DNA of 64,000 nucleotides from Bimuria novae-zelandiae CBS 107.79 (taxonomy: Eukaryota; Ascomycota; Dothideomycetes; Pleosporales; Didymosphaeriaceae): assembly GCA_010015655.1 (NCBI GenBank), contig ML976696.1:423252-487251 (forward strand), given 5' to 3'. The notes under the pieces were generated by a model. That model did not search any database, was not told the origin of the DNA, and saw nothing but the letters and a program-made list of their open reading frames with translations. Position numbers and translations under genes: made by a program. Shown here piece by piece: positions 12,473 to 25,078 of the stretch (position 1 is its first letter; every line of letters begins with the position of its first letter).

Positions 12473-14194
12473 TTAGAAGAGCTTGTGCTCGAGGGTCATG
12501 TCACTCTCAGGCTAGTGCATATGGTTAGCGTAACTCCATGAATCGCAGGAGTTATCGACTAAACTTACCTCCAGACCAACGCACGCGCGGAAGATATTTG
12601 TCAAGGCGGCACGCTGCTTGGCGAGCGAGTTGATAACGGGAGTGCCAGGAGGAGTGAGGGGGGCCTGTTGAAATTAGCAAGGCTCATGCGAATACAGAAA
12701 CGGTAGACAAACCTTAAGCATGTAGCTGAGAATGCTGAGAACGCTATGGAAGCCGGCGTACTTGGCGTCGGAGGCGTCGGCACCATGAGCCTTCCACTGA
12801 ATGCGAGTCATCATCTCGGCAACAAGGACCAAGTCAATGATTAGAGGAGAGGCCAAGAGAGAGTCCTCGCAGACATTGAAGATGCTGATCGTCTGGTGGC
12901 CACCCAAGAAGATCTCAGCGTAATACTCGTCGAGGGCACGCTTGTCGTCACCCACAGCGGGCATGTACTTGATCACGACGGTGTGGTCGGGATGCTCGCC
13001 CTTCTTGTACAGGACGGTGTTGGCAGCCACCATGTCATCGATGACATTAGACTTGGAGATCTCCTTGGAGCGGAATTGCTTCTGGGAGCTGAGGTTCTTG
13101 CCGTCGTTGTTGCCGAGATGGTTGTAGCTGGCAACGGAGGTGAGCTTGATACCCGCGTTGATCAGGAAGTCAACAAGAGCAGACTTCATCTTGGTCTGGC
13201 CGGACTTGAAATCATCTCCGCCGATGAAAGCGTTGTGCTTCTCCGCAAGCTGGATAGCACCAGGAACGAAGGTGTTCTGAGGAGAGCCGTTGATGAACGG
13301 AACGTTATCTAAGATACAGGCAACAGCAAATACCGTAGACGGAGACACTTCCTCGTGGCCATTCTCGATAGCCTTGAGGAGATTGTCGGCAGTGTCGTTG
13401 ATGCCTGGCAAGATATCGGCAAAGCGCTCCGTGTTGGCGGTCCACTGGACGATGACCTTATCGAGGCCATTGGCAGCTTTGAAGTCGCGAATATCCTTGC
13501 GAATCTGCTCGACGTGGTCCATGGAAGCCTTGGAGCCGGGAATGACATTGTCAGCACGATCCTCTTGGTTGGCGGCAATGAAGTCAGGGTAGTATATGCT
13601 AGGGAGCGGCTTGATCTGAGCCATCTCCTTGCGCACTAGAGACTTCAAAGTCGGCTCCAGAACCTTAGCACGGTCCATTGCTTCGGCCAAGTTCAGGCCG
13701 CTGATGTCCCAACCACCGATGACGAGATCATTGGGGTGCACCATGGGCATGAGGTCGTGGAAAGGAATGTTGATATCCTCCCCAGTCTTGCTGTCGACAC
13801 CAAGTTTGGTCGTGGATCCCATGATAACGGAGCCATAGTAGTTGGCACCGCGCTTGCCCTCCTTGGTCTCCCACTCAAGGCCTCGGCGGTTGGCAAGGAT
13901 ACCCGCAGTCACAGTGGTACCGTTATTACCACCCAGACCAACAAGCATTACACCGAGCTTGGGGATCTTGCGGTCGACCTTGAAGTCGTAAAGAGTCTCC
14001 TTGGGAACAGCGACATACTTGCCGTCGGCGTTCTTGGAAACAGCCGTAGTACGGTAAGTGTACTTGGATTTGATAGTCTCGTTGGTGTACTCGACGTTGG
14101 GGGACTCAACGACAAAGAGATCCTTGGCCGGGGCGGCCGCTGTCCCACTTCCACCGTTCGCAGAACCGACTTTCTCCTCGGCGTGAGGAGCCAT
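12473..14194 (-). CDS. INO1: Inositol-3-phosphate synthase
   Basis: NAD-dependent isomerase that converts glucose 6-phosphate to myo-inositol 3-phosphate, the committed step of inositol and phosphatidylinositol synthesis, in the cytosol. Exons 14194-12713, 12664-12569 and 12511-12473 encode 538 residues, close to yeast Ino1 (533). The Rossmann NAD-binding motif GLGGNNGTT is at residues 86-94. Also visible are [32 protein letters not shown], and the catalytic-domain signature [14 protein letters not shown]. The last two exons encode the conserved end [20 protein letters not shown] and [10 protein letters not shown]. Regulation by inositol through UAS-INO sites is known in yeast; I did not find a clear UAS-INO consensus upstream here. 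Strong call. Confidence 0.97.
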
Positions 14195-14317
14195 TTTAGC
14201 TAATTGGATTGAGTTGATGTCTTAGCTGCTGATGCGGTTGTTGCTTAGTAGGCTAATATAAGATCCGATGCTCCTCCTGAAGGAGAGGTGCGTCGGCCTG
14301 CGAAGGTGTTGTGGGAC

Positions 14318-14374
14318 CTAATTCGAATTAGTGCTTGATCCCATAAAGGCGCGGACAGGCTAGAGAGCACATAC
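14318..14374 (-). other. Probable intron in the INO1 5' UTR
   Basis: Reading the minus strand, GTATGT at 14374 is followed by a CACTAAT branch-like site and a TTAG acceptor ending at 14318. The 57-bp length fits the other introns of this window. It lies 124 bp before the ATG. This is a sequence-pattern inference only. Confidence 0.45.
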
Positions 14375-14606
14375 GAGTTGAGGAGGTTGGAAAACGTCTT
14401 GAATATCTGGGCTATGGCCCTGTGGTATTCTTGTGCACGATAGATAGAGTGCGAGGTTGGTGGGACGAGGAGCGTGTAAAGTGCGTCAAACCGAGTGGCT
14501 TGTCTTTGGGTTGGAGGGGTAAATTGATATTGGGAGGTGAGAGGTAAGCTGCAGTAAACTTCGAATGTACCGGGTGAGGGAACTGAGAGCCGTTTGCGAA
14601 GAGGCT

Positions 14607-14613
14607 CTTTATA
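14607..14613 (-). promoter_or_regulatory. TATA-like box upstream of INO1
   Basis: TATAAAG on the minus strand, about 415 bp before the INO1 ATG and upstream of the putative leader intron. It is plausible as core promoter for a strongly transcribed gene. No transcript start is known. Confidence 0.35.
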
Positions 14614-15558
14614 TGTTTGCCCGGGTATTCTCGACGGCGCGATATTGTGTGTGGGAAGGCGCGTTATCGTATGGCGCTAACAAAGACGCCAACGACCGCG
14701 ATACTCCGCAGGCACCCGGCCAGCACATGATAGCAGACACGTCCACCGCCTTTTCAGAGCCACGGTGCATGTTCGCGCGAAAAAAAGGCCAATCGAGGCA
14801 TGAATGCGGATTGCCGGCCCGCGCGGACACGGTGAAGGATTCCCCAGGCAGATAACGGCGAAGTCACTGCCAGTATCATAGTAGGCGCGCATGCCAACCG
14901 CATTTCAGAGTACGGTGGACGCTTGAACCACTTGTGTAGCTTGCATGCCCTTCGAAAGAGAGATATATATGCAGGGAAAGCACCAGTTCAATGACATACC
15001 GATGGTACGCACTGAATGTCTTTTCCAAATTATTAGGCCACGCCGACGCGCAAGTCCTACTAGCAGCCGCTGCTTAGAAGGGAAGGCCAGTGAACGGCTC
15101 TGTGCTTGATATCTATGGTAGCAGGTACAGCTATGCGTTGGCATATATGGACTGGATCTCTTCCTATATGAATGGGCACCATGGTAGAATGGTACCCCGC
15201 CATGCACGTGCAGTTCATGTTTACAGTTGACGTGCCCCACTTGGCGGGAAGCATGACTGGGGACAGGCGCCGGGGCGATGTTGTTGAGCACGCAATGCTG
15301 TATGTACCTCGTGTATTTTCTGTTTGCTGCATGATGGTTAATCCGGGCCCTGTTTGTTCTCCTCACCTCTAACTGATCAATGGCTGTTTCGAAGCAAACC
15401 ACCTCGCCGTCGTGTCAGCTGTCCACGCTGACCTTGAGACCTCTGGGGCTTCGAATCTGTTTACGATCCGAGGCTGGCCAAGCATGTCAAGGCAGGGTGC
15501 CGAGGATGCAGGTTCCCGCTTCGAGTCCGGCTTGCGGCGGTTAGCAAACAGTTCAGGG

Positions 15559-15686
15559 CAGAGTTGGCAACAAGCAAGCGATAGGCAGATTGATTACTAT
15601 ATTAAGCGTTGAAAGATCACCCTCGCGTCCGTGCCAGTTCTAATCTGGTAATCAATCTGCCTGTCGCTTGATTGTTGCCAACTCTG
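15559..15686. repeat. Inverted repeat with 39-bp arms (hairpin)
   Basis: Arms at 15559-15597 and 15648-15686 are reverse complements with two mismatches in 39 bp, separated by a 50-bp loop. The right arm's mirror begins CAGAGTTGGCAACA and ends GGCAGATTGATTAC in the left arm. There is no flanking target duplication that I can see. It could be a small foldback/MITE relic or a structured transcript. Confidence 0.85.
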
Positions 15687-17109
15687 GCTCAGGGGATAAT
15701 CGTGAACTAGCGGTACCTGTGGGATCCGACAGTTCCAGAAGGAATTCGTCTCAAAGCGGGTCGCGGTAGTTACGAATGGAAGGTCGCTGTATTTCGCTAT
15801 TTAGCCTGCAGGTTCCACGGACTTTTACAAAGCCTAGGCTGGAGGCAGAAGAGACCTTTGCGGACAATACAGACATTAGGCACAAAACCTTCCAAGGCTT
15901 GCAAGCGCCGTCACAACCAGGGGTAGATGTCATCGGTCAGCACCGACCGACCGGCAACGGATTCTGTCTGTCTGCCATTATGTCTGCCATCATCAGGGTC
16001 TCACATTCGTACATGCCGACCACGCCCGAAACATCGGGCGCTAAGACAAGCGCGGCGCATCTGAGACCAGTTCGCGATGTTCGGTTTCCACAGATCGCGC
16101 ATCGTCAGCGCACACGACAACCTGCGCAACACGCAGCCGTCTTTCATGCAGGAGGCGTTGGCTCGTCAACGACGATTGCGCAAACGGGTAGCGATCAGCC
16201 ACGCTTCCAATCAACACGCGAGCGATATATCGGTGTCTCAATGGTTCTCCTGAGCATGGACGCTCCTCCCCCCCGGCTGTGCGGCGTGCTCGGCTCCAGA
16301 AAGTCATTCCTCCAACACCACGTTCGTCGCGCAAAGTCGTCAGTGCAGGCGCTCAGTCTGATGGCAGCCGTCGTCATCAGCGCTTGCGACACAGCGCGAC
16401 GCAAGCCCGCTGAACGTCGTTTCATCAACTGTGTGTCAGTTTCTGTCGTGCGTGGCTGCCGCATTGTGGGCGCTCCGTGCACTCCTTAACAACCGTCGGC
16501 AAATCATCAGCCGCCGTCTAATGGAGCCCCCAACGCCACTTTCAGGGATAAGCGCGGGTTCCTTGCAGGATCAGAGAGTGTCTTGAGCTGGAGATTGTCT
16601 GTGGTCGTCTGCTCTGCTGCCTTTAATTGTTTCTTCCATTTCCTCAATAGTGTATCTTTCTAGCTGCTACGCCACTCGTATCTCGTCTTATTGCACTTTG
16701 TCATTCGTTGGGCCTAACATTACGAGCATCGCACGTGGGGCTAAAGGGCTCTCAAACCGAGTGTGGTTCGCTCGATCTCTTCAGAGTTCAGACCGCTCTG
16801 AGCAGCTCCCGCCGCCATATTCACATCAGGCCCGCTTTGAGCATCATCTCCGCATCACCGGTCCCAATTGAACAAGTCACTACTCGTTTGAACACTCGAC
16901 GCCTCCTGGTCCCCCAAGGATTGGCCTCGGTGTGCGCACTGTTAGCGGCCCTGACTCGTCTCGCAAGCATCTTTCCCAACTCATGATACCAACATTCAAA
17001 CACTGCCTTTCCGGAAAGCGCTGGACGTTGGAACACACACCTTTGACCTCCCACTGCACTCGAGATACCGCCGACCGAGCAACCTCGACCGGCACAGGCA
17101 AGGGCAGAT

Positions 17110-19341
17110 ATGGCTATCGATGGCCTCAGTCTTCTCCCTACCATCAAGTGCTCAGATTGCGGTGCGGATATAGAGATTTCCCAGTTGGCCGACCATGTCT
17201 GCGCGCCCGCCGCTCTCGGTATGAACAGCTTTCACAATCCCAGATTTCTTGGAGCTAACGATACCAGCGGCTGAGAAGCCAACCTCGCCCAAGCTGGACC
17301 GCGCAGCTACTTTTGGCGGCGCATCGTTCAACAATAGACCAGATGGCCCATCGCGATCCGCTCGGATGCCCCCACCACCGCGGATAGATCCCTATGCTGC
17401 CAGTAAGTGCATGGATTTGCAGCGCCTTCGTCATTAGCATTGATACTGACCACGCAAGACAAACCATTTTACCCCGAAGAACTATCGCCCGACAGCAGCT
17501 ACAGCAGCCCGAATAGTCGTTCCGCCCTTTCGCCCGGGTTGAGAAGGTCGCCCTTCCCGATGAACCGCAGCGTAACGAGTCCTTTACCAAAAACTCGAGA
17601 CCCTTCACCAAGCCTATCCCCTAGTCTGGATTCCGCTTTCCCTTATTTCCCTACCAACCGAAGCGCTACGCCATCAAGTACGAGATCGAGGACTGGCGAC
17701 AGGCTACAACCATCACCATCCTACGATCAAAATTATGCACAACCGAGCTCTCTTTTCGCACCATTGACCCCACGTACAAATGGAGGAGAAAGCATTGTGA
17801 AGAGGATGGATACTATTGCGCCAGGTCCTTTTACGGGTCGTGCAGAAGACCGCAGGCCAAGCACATCCAGTGGACCACGGTCGCCTGGCCAAGGCACGGG
17901 GCCTTTCGGCCATAAGCGTACGAATACGCAGAGCAGTTCCAGGAGCAACGGGATTTTGGCAAACTCGAGGGTCTCGATTGCATCCAGTGCATCGCGGGGT
18001 TCATTTTTCTCTAATAATAGTTCGGGATTGCCATCACGACCTAGACCTGGGGCGGGGCCGTTCGCAGCTATGCCTCCACCACCGCCTCCACCACCACCGA
18101 AAGAAGAGGAATCTGAGGGCATTGACGCTTTCTTAGCGCGTCTACAGAAAGAGACGCTTGAACCGTCCAAACTTGATCAGGACACTCGCTCGAAGACGTT
18201 CCCTATGCGACAGAATTCGCGAGACGCTTTGGATCCTTCAGCCCGACTGAATGACCGGGTGCCACCGCCTCGACGTCCTACTGATATCGATCCGCAAAGC
18301 GACTATACGCTTTTATCGCGCAGTTATAATCCTGGACTAGCGAGACCAACGGGACGAAGGGAGGACTTGGCACCCATACCTCCTATGCCGAACTACGCTC
18401 GAGAGTTTCCGACCGACGCGTTACACACACCGTCAGACTCGGGCCTATCAGAAGATTCATATGCAAGCTCTGGCTTCAGAAGTGTGGCGAGCTCAAGATC
18501 GAGCCCACCTATTTCTGAAGCTAGTCATTCCCGCCAGGCGTCCAAGAGTGCTCGCCTGGAGTACTCTAACGATGAACCTGTCCGCAGAGTTCAGAGCCCA
18601 GAAATGTTCCTAGACCCAAGACCAGCGCCGCCACAACTCGAGAGCCGCCGAGCTAGGTCGCCCGACCCACCCTTGCAACCTCCCAAAGTTCCATATATCG
18701 GCGCGCCGGAGTCCCCTATCGATCCCGCGATCCAAAAGGGACTGTCCTACGCAAAGCGACAAGAAGAAACCCGGCCGATCCGCGACCCTGCTCTGAACAT
18801 CCCTGGGTTGATGGCCCCACCAGCACGCAGCTTAGACCCCGAGCCACGGCGCGAAGCAAACCGCCGACCCACAACAGCTAGCAAAGGCAGATGTCGCGGC
18901 TGCTCTGAGCAGATCGTCGGCAAGTCCGTCAAAGACTCCTCCGGGCGCCTCACAGGCCGTTACCACAAGCAGTGCTTCGTATGCCGCACTTGCCGCGACC
19001 CCTTCCCTACAGCAGAATTCTACGTCTTCAACAACTTCCCTTACTGCGAGCAGCACTACCACCAGCTAAATGGCTCGCTCTGCCGGGCGTGCAATCGCGG
19101 CATTGAGGGCCAGTACCTTGAAACGGACCAGCGCCTCAAGTTCCACCCCCGGTGCTTCTCCTGCTCGACGTGCCGCATCGTGCTGCGCGACGACTACTAC
19201 GAGGTCGGCGGACGCAACTACTGCGAGCGCCACGCGTACAGCGCGGTGAATCAACGTAATAACTACCTCGGTCCCAGTGGCGCCTACCCGCGGACGCAGA
19301 AGCTGGAGAAGCGTCGCACGAGGTTGATGATGATGACTTAA
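17110..19341 (+). CDS. LIM-domain protein, paxillin-like (Pxl1-type)
   Basis: Probable cytoskeleton/polarity adaptor. Exons 17110-17217, 17267-17402 and 17459-19341 encode 708 residues. The first exon encodes a small Cys/His motif, CSDCGADIEISQLADHVC, at residues ~15-32, which resembles a single zinc-binding knuckle. A long serine/proline-rich, probably disordered region follows, with a run of nine prolines near residue 287 that could bind profilin or SH3 domains. Two tandem LIM domains end the protein: LIM1 from CRGCSEQIVG (residue ~560) with YHKQCFVCRTC, and LIM2 from CRACNRGIEG (~623) with FHPRCFSCSTC and YCERH. This N-disordered, C-LIM layout is that of fungal paxillin-like proteins; the exact orthologue is inferred. 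The short first exon is supported by the conserved start and clean splice. Confidence 0.9.
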
Positions 19342-21087
19342 TCCCAACAAAACCACCACCGCCAACCACCAGGCCTTTCCTTTCCCATTCATTCTCATTG
19401 CAGTTTAATGTGCTCTTACTCTTCAGCTTCACTGGGGTTTTACGGCATCTCTTCGCGCACCCCTATACCCATTCTTTGCATGTTAGTAGTGTTCGCACTC
19501 GTTTTCGCGCGATCCATATTCGCACTTGTAAGTTTGTAGATATGCCTTTCGCTTTCGCTTTCTTGTACACCGCTTGTATACCCACTAAACATTGTAATTA
19601 TTTTGATGTCACGATTTGGCTTGGAGACTTGGTCAAGGCTTGGGCTGGAGATACCCCTTCTTTCGCTATGGTGTGCTGCGCTGGAGACGCGCTGCTTGTG
19701 TTTATCTTCTTAATTAAGAGAGATAGCTTGGTTTATGGATAATGTCAGTCTTATTTAACTTCGTTGGCAACTGCGTATGTTGGTCACAGACGTTGACTCC
19801 ATAGGTGGAAGCTAGAGTTGAGGAAGGTGCTGCTGTCGTGAATGTCTGTGAGTTTCCCGTGGATGTGCTAGCTGCGCTCAGTGCTGCTGTAGTAAAAATA
19901 AGTGAGTATACCTTGGCAACTGCATTCGAGGTCGGGACTGCCGATCCCAGCGGCCTGTTAAAAGCTGGGTATACCGCTTGCAGTGGTCTTGCGAGGCAGC
20001 GCAGGTGCTTCCAGCGTCGCCAACGAGAACAGCAGCATCATGAAAGTATCCGCGAGACGCAAAAGGCTGGTTCGTCGTCGCCATGTTCTCCTCGTACAGT
20101 AAAATAGAGGTTGATCTTTGGAGAAGTGGGCAGGCTGTAGAGAGGACGGAGGCAGTGGTGAGATGCAACTCAAATCGCATTGCTGTCGCATCTTAACCCC
20201 GCGAAATCATAAGATAGCAAAGGACTCAATATTCGTTTCAACGTATCTGGCTTTTCTGCCGTTATTAAGGTTGCTATTGGCTGGATCGTTCGTATTGAAG
20301 TTGTGCGAGGAATATTGTGCTTGCGCAGTGAGCAAACTAGGCAGTTGCGAGGGTGAGGTGTGCGATATGCCGTGTGAGGCTGGCACAACATGATACCTCA
20401 TGTTTTCCATAGCGGATTGGCTACTGCTGCACTGTCTCGTTGAGGGGTAGGGCTCACATAATAGGCTTTGATGTTTTCGTTATTGAAACTTTCGAGTGAC
20501 CTGCCCATGTGCTGGGCGCTGCTGGTGCTACCGTCTACTGAGTAGAATATTGTAGTGGGAAGAGGAGGATAGAAAGGTGAATACAATGTCTGATTCGCGG
20601 TCTTAGAAGTAGTCGAAGTAGAGTTGTGGGAGCCGCGTTTGCGTGCCGGGTGTTAGTCCAAAGGGTTTACCAAATGCGGAAGGCTCGCGATCCTAGGTGG
20701 TGCGGAAGCAGCGGGAGGGGTTACTTCACGGTGAAGAATGAAGTGACGCAGTGTACCGTGGTCATGATTCCTGAAGTACGAGAAGGGCTTTCAGCAGAAC
20801 CATGGACCTATCTAATCTAACCTCAACATCTAAAACCAGCCGCACCAAGTGAAAACAATCAGTAGAAGGGAAGAAAAGAAAAGATCAAGGAAAAGGTAGC
20901 TGACACAGAAAACAAGAGGGTGTAGTAGCAAACGCCAGCCGACGTTGCTGATTTATACAGATTGAGAATAGATAGTAACAAGACCATAAACTGCCTTCCA
21001 ACCCTGAAACCCGAAAGGTCCCAAGCCCGACCAGAAGTCATGCCGCCTGATCCACCAAACAGATCCGTTATATATGGCGATGATAAC
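19342..21087. other. Convergent intergenic region, LIM gene / ADA2-like gene
   Basis: 1.75 kb between two 3' ends. Small open frames have no recognisable products. Presumably long 3' UTRs and neutral sequence. Confidence 0.45.
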
Positions 21088-23398
21088 CTAAGCTTTTCCG
21101 GGAAAGGACCATCCCTGCACACCTTTGTCTTGATACTGTGCCTTCTGCTGCTTGAAAAATTCTACACGGCGCTCTTCCTCAGCAGCTGGGTCGACTGCAA
21201 GACCCCATGCAGCTTCGACTTTTTCCTCGATCACCAGGCCTTGCTTGTCGACGAGGTCGCCATAAGTGGTCGCGACCCAGGTGCAAAAGTGTTCAAACGA
21301 CTTGGAGAAGATCTTCTGGGCATCCGCGACCTCCTTCTCGTTAAGACAACTGTATTCCAAGCTCCACTGTGCTAGTTTCTTCCAACTGTGCAGGGTGATC
21401 GTGGGACAGCCGACCATGATCTGATAGAACTCATGGGACATGGAGTTACTGCGGCGAATTGTTAGCCAACGAGTAGTATCACTTGGTTCCCGCATCTGCT
21501 TACCCAAAAAGCGACGGATTGTCACTATTCACGCAGCAAGGAATGCCGGCTGCTAGGAGCTCTGGGTACGGATGCTCCTTGATGTTCCTGCAAAGATGCA
21601 AAAGCTCGTTGGAGATGGGACATAATTCGACACAGATGTTTGCGTCTTTGAAGTCTTTGATTAGTTCTGGATGCTTCAAGAGTGAAAATCCGTGTCCGAT
21701 ACGCTTCGACTTTAGAGCAGCTGCATCGAAGAGGTTAGAGTTCTTCGGGTCCGCGGAACCTCCAGTGTCCAGTAGTGTTTCGCCAGCATGGAACATGAAG
21801 GGAATGTCTAGATCTTCTGCCTTGCATGCTTCTTGGAATGCAACGAGCTCCTCTCGATAGAAACCGATGTGATTTGGTCGGTCTTCTGCCCCAACAAGAT
21901 CGAAGCCTAACATTTCATCAGTAACGAGTTTTCATAAGTGTCTTCTAGCGTTGTGGAACATACCGCAAATCAAGTCTTTGAACTTCCGCTTCAATTCAAT
22001 GCAATCGAGCATTTCATTCCGCATCATTGTTTTCGGGATTGATCGTGGAGTGCAATAGATAATCTTGAAACCAAAGGGAAACAACTCTCTCTTTGGCTTG
22101 CCTGTAGCCTTGTCCAATTCTTTGAGCTTCTTTTGCGTAAAATCGGTGATCAGTTGCATTTGTTGCTCAAGATTAAGCATGCCGAGTCCATCGGCATCTG
22201 GTATCTTCTTGTCCATCAGCATAGGGCGAAGTTCGGCGTACATGATTTTCTCGTCGATGAGTCGATCGATAGCTGCGCCAATGTACCATTCGTATACCGT
22301 TTTGTAGTTCAGTAGCCCCTTGAAGCATCGAGTGGCTTGGTTGAATCGAGCCCAGACACTACGCGACGAATCGTTAGCAGCTAATTCTGTTGACTGGCGC
22401 CTGTATCCTACGTACCCATTGACAGTTTGTTTCGGATCATAAGCCTCAACCTCGCTAAGGACCATTTTCTGCTTTATCCAGTATTCCGCCGGCCTGAGTT
22501 CAACCTTTTGAGGTTCCGAACCTAGTCGATTACCCGTAGATATCATTTCAGACTCCTCTTGCCTGTATTCCTCGTCGCTGAACTTCTTCTCAAACTCCTT
22601 CCTAAACAGCGACCACTTCATGTACGTTCCTTTGTACCCGTCCGTACAGACTTCGCAACGTTCTGAAGGTTTACACTTCTCGCCAGTTTGTATATGCTTC
22701 TTTTCAAGCTTCCAGAGTTCCTTAGTATCCTTGCCATCAACATACGTTCCCCTGTAGCTTTCGGAAAAGATGCTGTTACTCTTCGTATGCTCAGGCAAGA
22801 CATCAAAGACAAGCTCTGTCTCACGTAGATTTGCTTTGCTAATGAGGGGAAGCTTGCTCCAAACGTACATGTTTGGTCTGTCTCTCGCTTCCACGAGAAG
22901 CCTCTCAGGGTTTAGTTCGGCATTGAAGTGTAAATGCAACAATGCGCCCTTGGGAACCTCCTTCGAGATTTGGAAAAGCTTGCTTCGCGTTTCGATACGG
23001 TATTTGTTGGTAAGGAATTGGCCGCCCATGTCCAAAGTGTCGGGACCTGGAATGGCCTCGGACGCATTGTTCCCAAACAGGACCCTTCGCTCGTATTCTC
23101 TCAAGCTGTGAATGATTACCGCAGCTCGGGATTCATCAGGAGAAGCACTGCTCATGGCTTCGTGGTCCCAAGCATTGTCGACTCCATTTTTTACCAATCG
23201 TGCATGTTCCTTGTTGATGCTTTCAAGGGCTGGATTAGATTTGAGGAACTCCTCGAAAGACTTAGGGGGCTGCCCAGTGGCAGTTCGCTGACTGGCTCTG
23301 GTCTGTCGAGTGCTCATGTTGACTGGTCTTCTTGTCAAGGATACTGGACTTTGCGAAGCCCGTTTTCTCTTCTTTTCTGGAGAGTTAGCTAAAGACAT
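21088..23398 (-). CDS. Adenosine deaminase, ADA2/ADGF (CECR1) type
   Basis: Metal-dependent deaminase converting adenosine to inosine. Exons 23398-21964, 21906-21504 and 21448-21088 encode 732 residues. Active-site landmarks are LLHLHFN (H155, H157; zinc ligands), MYAELRP, FMFHAGETL (second exon), KRIGHGFSLLKHP and the exon 2-3 joint NSDNPSLFGNSMSHEF, which corresponds to the SDDP-type zinc-binding segment of the superfamily. The family in animals is secreted, but here the N-terminus is strongly basic (EKKRKR) with no hydrophobic signal peptide, so an intracellular or nuclear location is possible. A small cysteine-containing insert (CKPSERCEVC) precedes the catalytic half. A downstream Met (MSTRQTRASQ) is a possible alternative start. 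Substrate preference cannot be read from sequence. Confidence 0.9.
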
Positions 23399-25078
23399 GT
23401 CTGACCTGTTTTCCTCCCTGCCAGAAGTCTTTCTTCCACGTACTGAACTGTGACAAGGTTATTGCGTGTACCCACCCTCACAAACACTTGCCACGTACAA
23501 TGAAGGTATGACTAGGCGGCACCTGGACAAAAGCTCTTGAAAAGTACTAGGGGATCCGTTTGAGGACTTTGATACACTGTCAGCAGGCATGCCTACAGTG
23601 TTGGTGCAATTGCCTCTATCACCGGCTTCTCATACCGGTTACAGGAGTTGATGGTTGAGGTACTTGCAGTTGCTGCAGTTGAATATGAAAGCTGTCTGTA
23701 GCCTGGTGTTGACCGGTCAAGGATAGTAGCGTTTTTTCGGGGGGGCTGTGTAGAAGGTGTAATGATCCGTAAAGTTGGCAAGTCCAATGATGCTTTCAGT
23801 AAGACTGGCACTGGAAGTGGAACGAAGGATTGTCCAGGAGCGTCGGAAGACGATATTTAGGTATAGACTGGCCCGCGTCTTGGCCTATCGAAAGTGTGAC
23901 TGTTAGTACAGAACCCACATGGCAAACAAAGCGGATCAGCCCTGGCGTGGAGAATCCACGAAGGACACACGAATTCACAAAGCGGATCCGCGAGGAGCGG
24001 AGTCACGGAAACCACGCCCCATAAGACTATTGACGACGATGAAAGAGAGGCCGCGCCCGCAACTGCAAACGTCTGAATCACAGGTCTGGTGCCTGAATGA
24101 AATGACGGCTGGGGAAGGGGACAGACCGCTTAGAGAGACCGATATACACAAGTGGCGCTACAGAAAGAGGCACAAGCCGTTGAGCCTTCATTGTGGGTCG
24201 CGGTAGCGTTGCACTTGCAAGGCGATGCCCAGACATGCAGGGACATGGCGTGCCTGGGAGATAAAGAAGATCAAGCGTTCACATACATCAGCGCATGGTC
24301 ATTGCGCACCCTGAAACCACCTCCCGATGACTGCGATCACAGTGACGATGCGCGGGGCTTTTGTCGCAAAGGATAGACGGCGGTCGGTGCGATTGTGCGC
24401 GTGTCACGAGGCTGGCGCGTGCGCTGGGAGTGTTGGAGTGCTGAAGGGCGTGGGGTAAGCACAAGCGGAGGAGGAAGCCGCGACGGCGCTCAAGCTTCCT
24501 GTCGCAGTGACTTGAAAGGCGCAGTTGTTTCAACGAAGACTGTCGGTGCAAGAGTGTTGCTGGAAGCGCGACATGCTCTCACTTTCGGTCACAGATTGAG
24601 GCTATGCCTGCGCCTCTCACAGCCTATGCCCATGCCGTTATACTTTAGGGTTGGAGCCTAGTCACACCTCTCCCAGTCGCCAGCAAAGCCATCCTGTATT
24701 GATGCCTCAGGCACCATTTGCCAGCACCGGCGCTAGCATGCTGCTGTATGAGGCTGAATACGAGGGACGGAGCTCGAGCACTGACCGGTTCCGCCTCGGA
24801 TCGTCATTCCAGACGTGTGTGGGAGGCCCTCCTCTTCCTATTCTCTTCGCGGTTCTCGCCTCCCGCCACCAAACCAAACCCATCAATCTGTCACCAGCGT
24901 TCTTGCTTGCGCGTCCTCTATCGTAGCCTCAGGCTTTGATTTTCGATATATACCCTCGTTTTGCTACGATTCTCCTTCCAGCGGCCTGCCATAACCCATG
25001 TCACTTCTTCCTACGCGCTCGGAGCTTTAGCCTCGCTCCGCACATCCTCTTTTCCCACAGCTCCAGTCTACGGCAATA
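23399..25078. other. Divergent intergenic region, ADA2-like / membrane-protein gene
   Basis: 1.7 kb between two start codons. Pyrimidine-rich sequence just before 25079 looks like a fungal leader. No coding feature recognised. Confidence 0.45.

Larger units (their letters stand above)
14195..17109. other. Long divergent intergenic region, INO1 / LIM gene
   Basis: 2.9 kb between divergent start codons. It contains the putative INO1 leader intron and TATA box, and a strong hairpin at 15559-15686. A 237-codon frame at 15776-16489 has no family hallmarks and is not called. The rest is unremarkable and probably UTR and promoter of the two genes. Confidence 0.5.

Noticed and set aside
15776..16489. 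237-codon forward frame in the INO1/LIM intergenic region
   Set aside because: No family motif, overlapped by similar-length frames on the other strand, unusual composition; probably chance.
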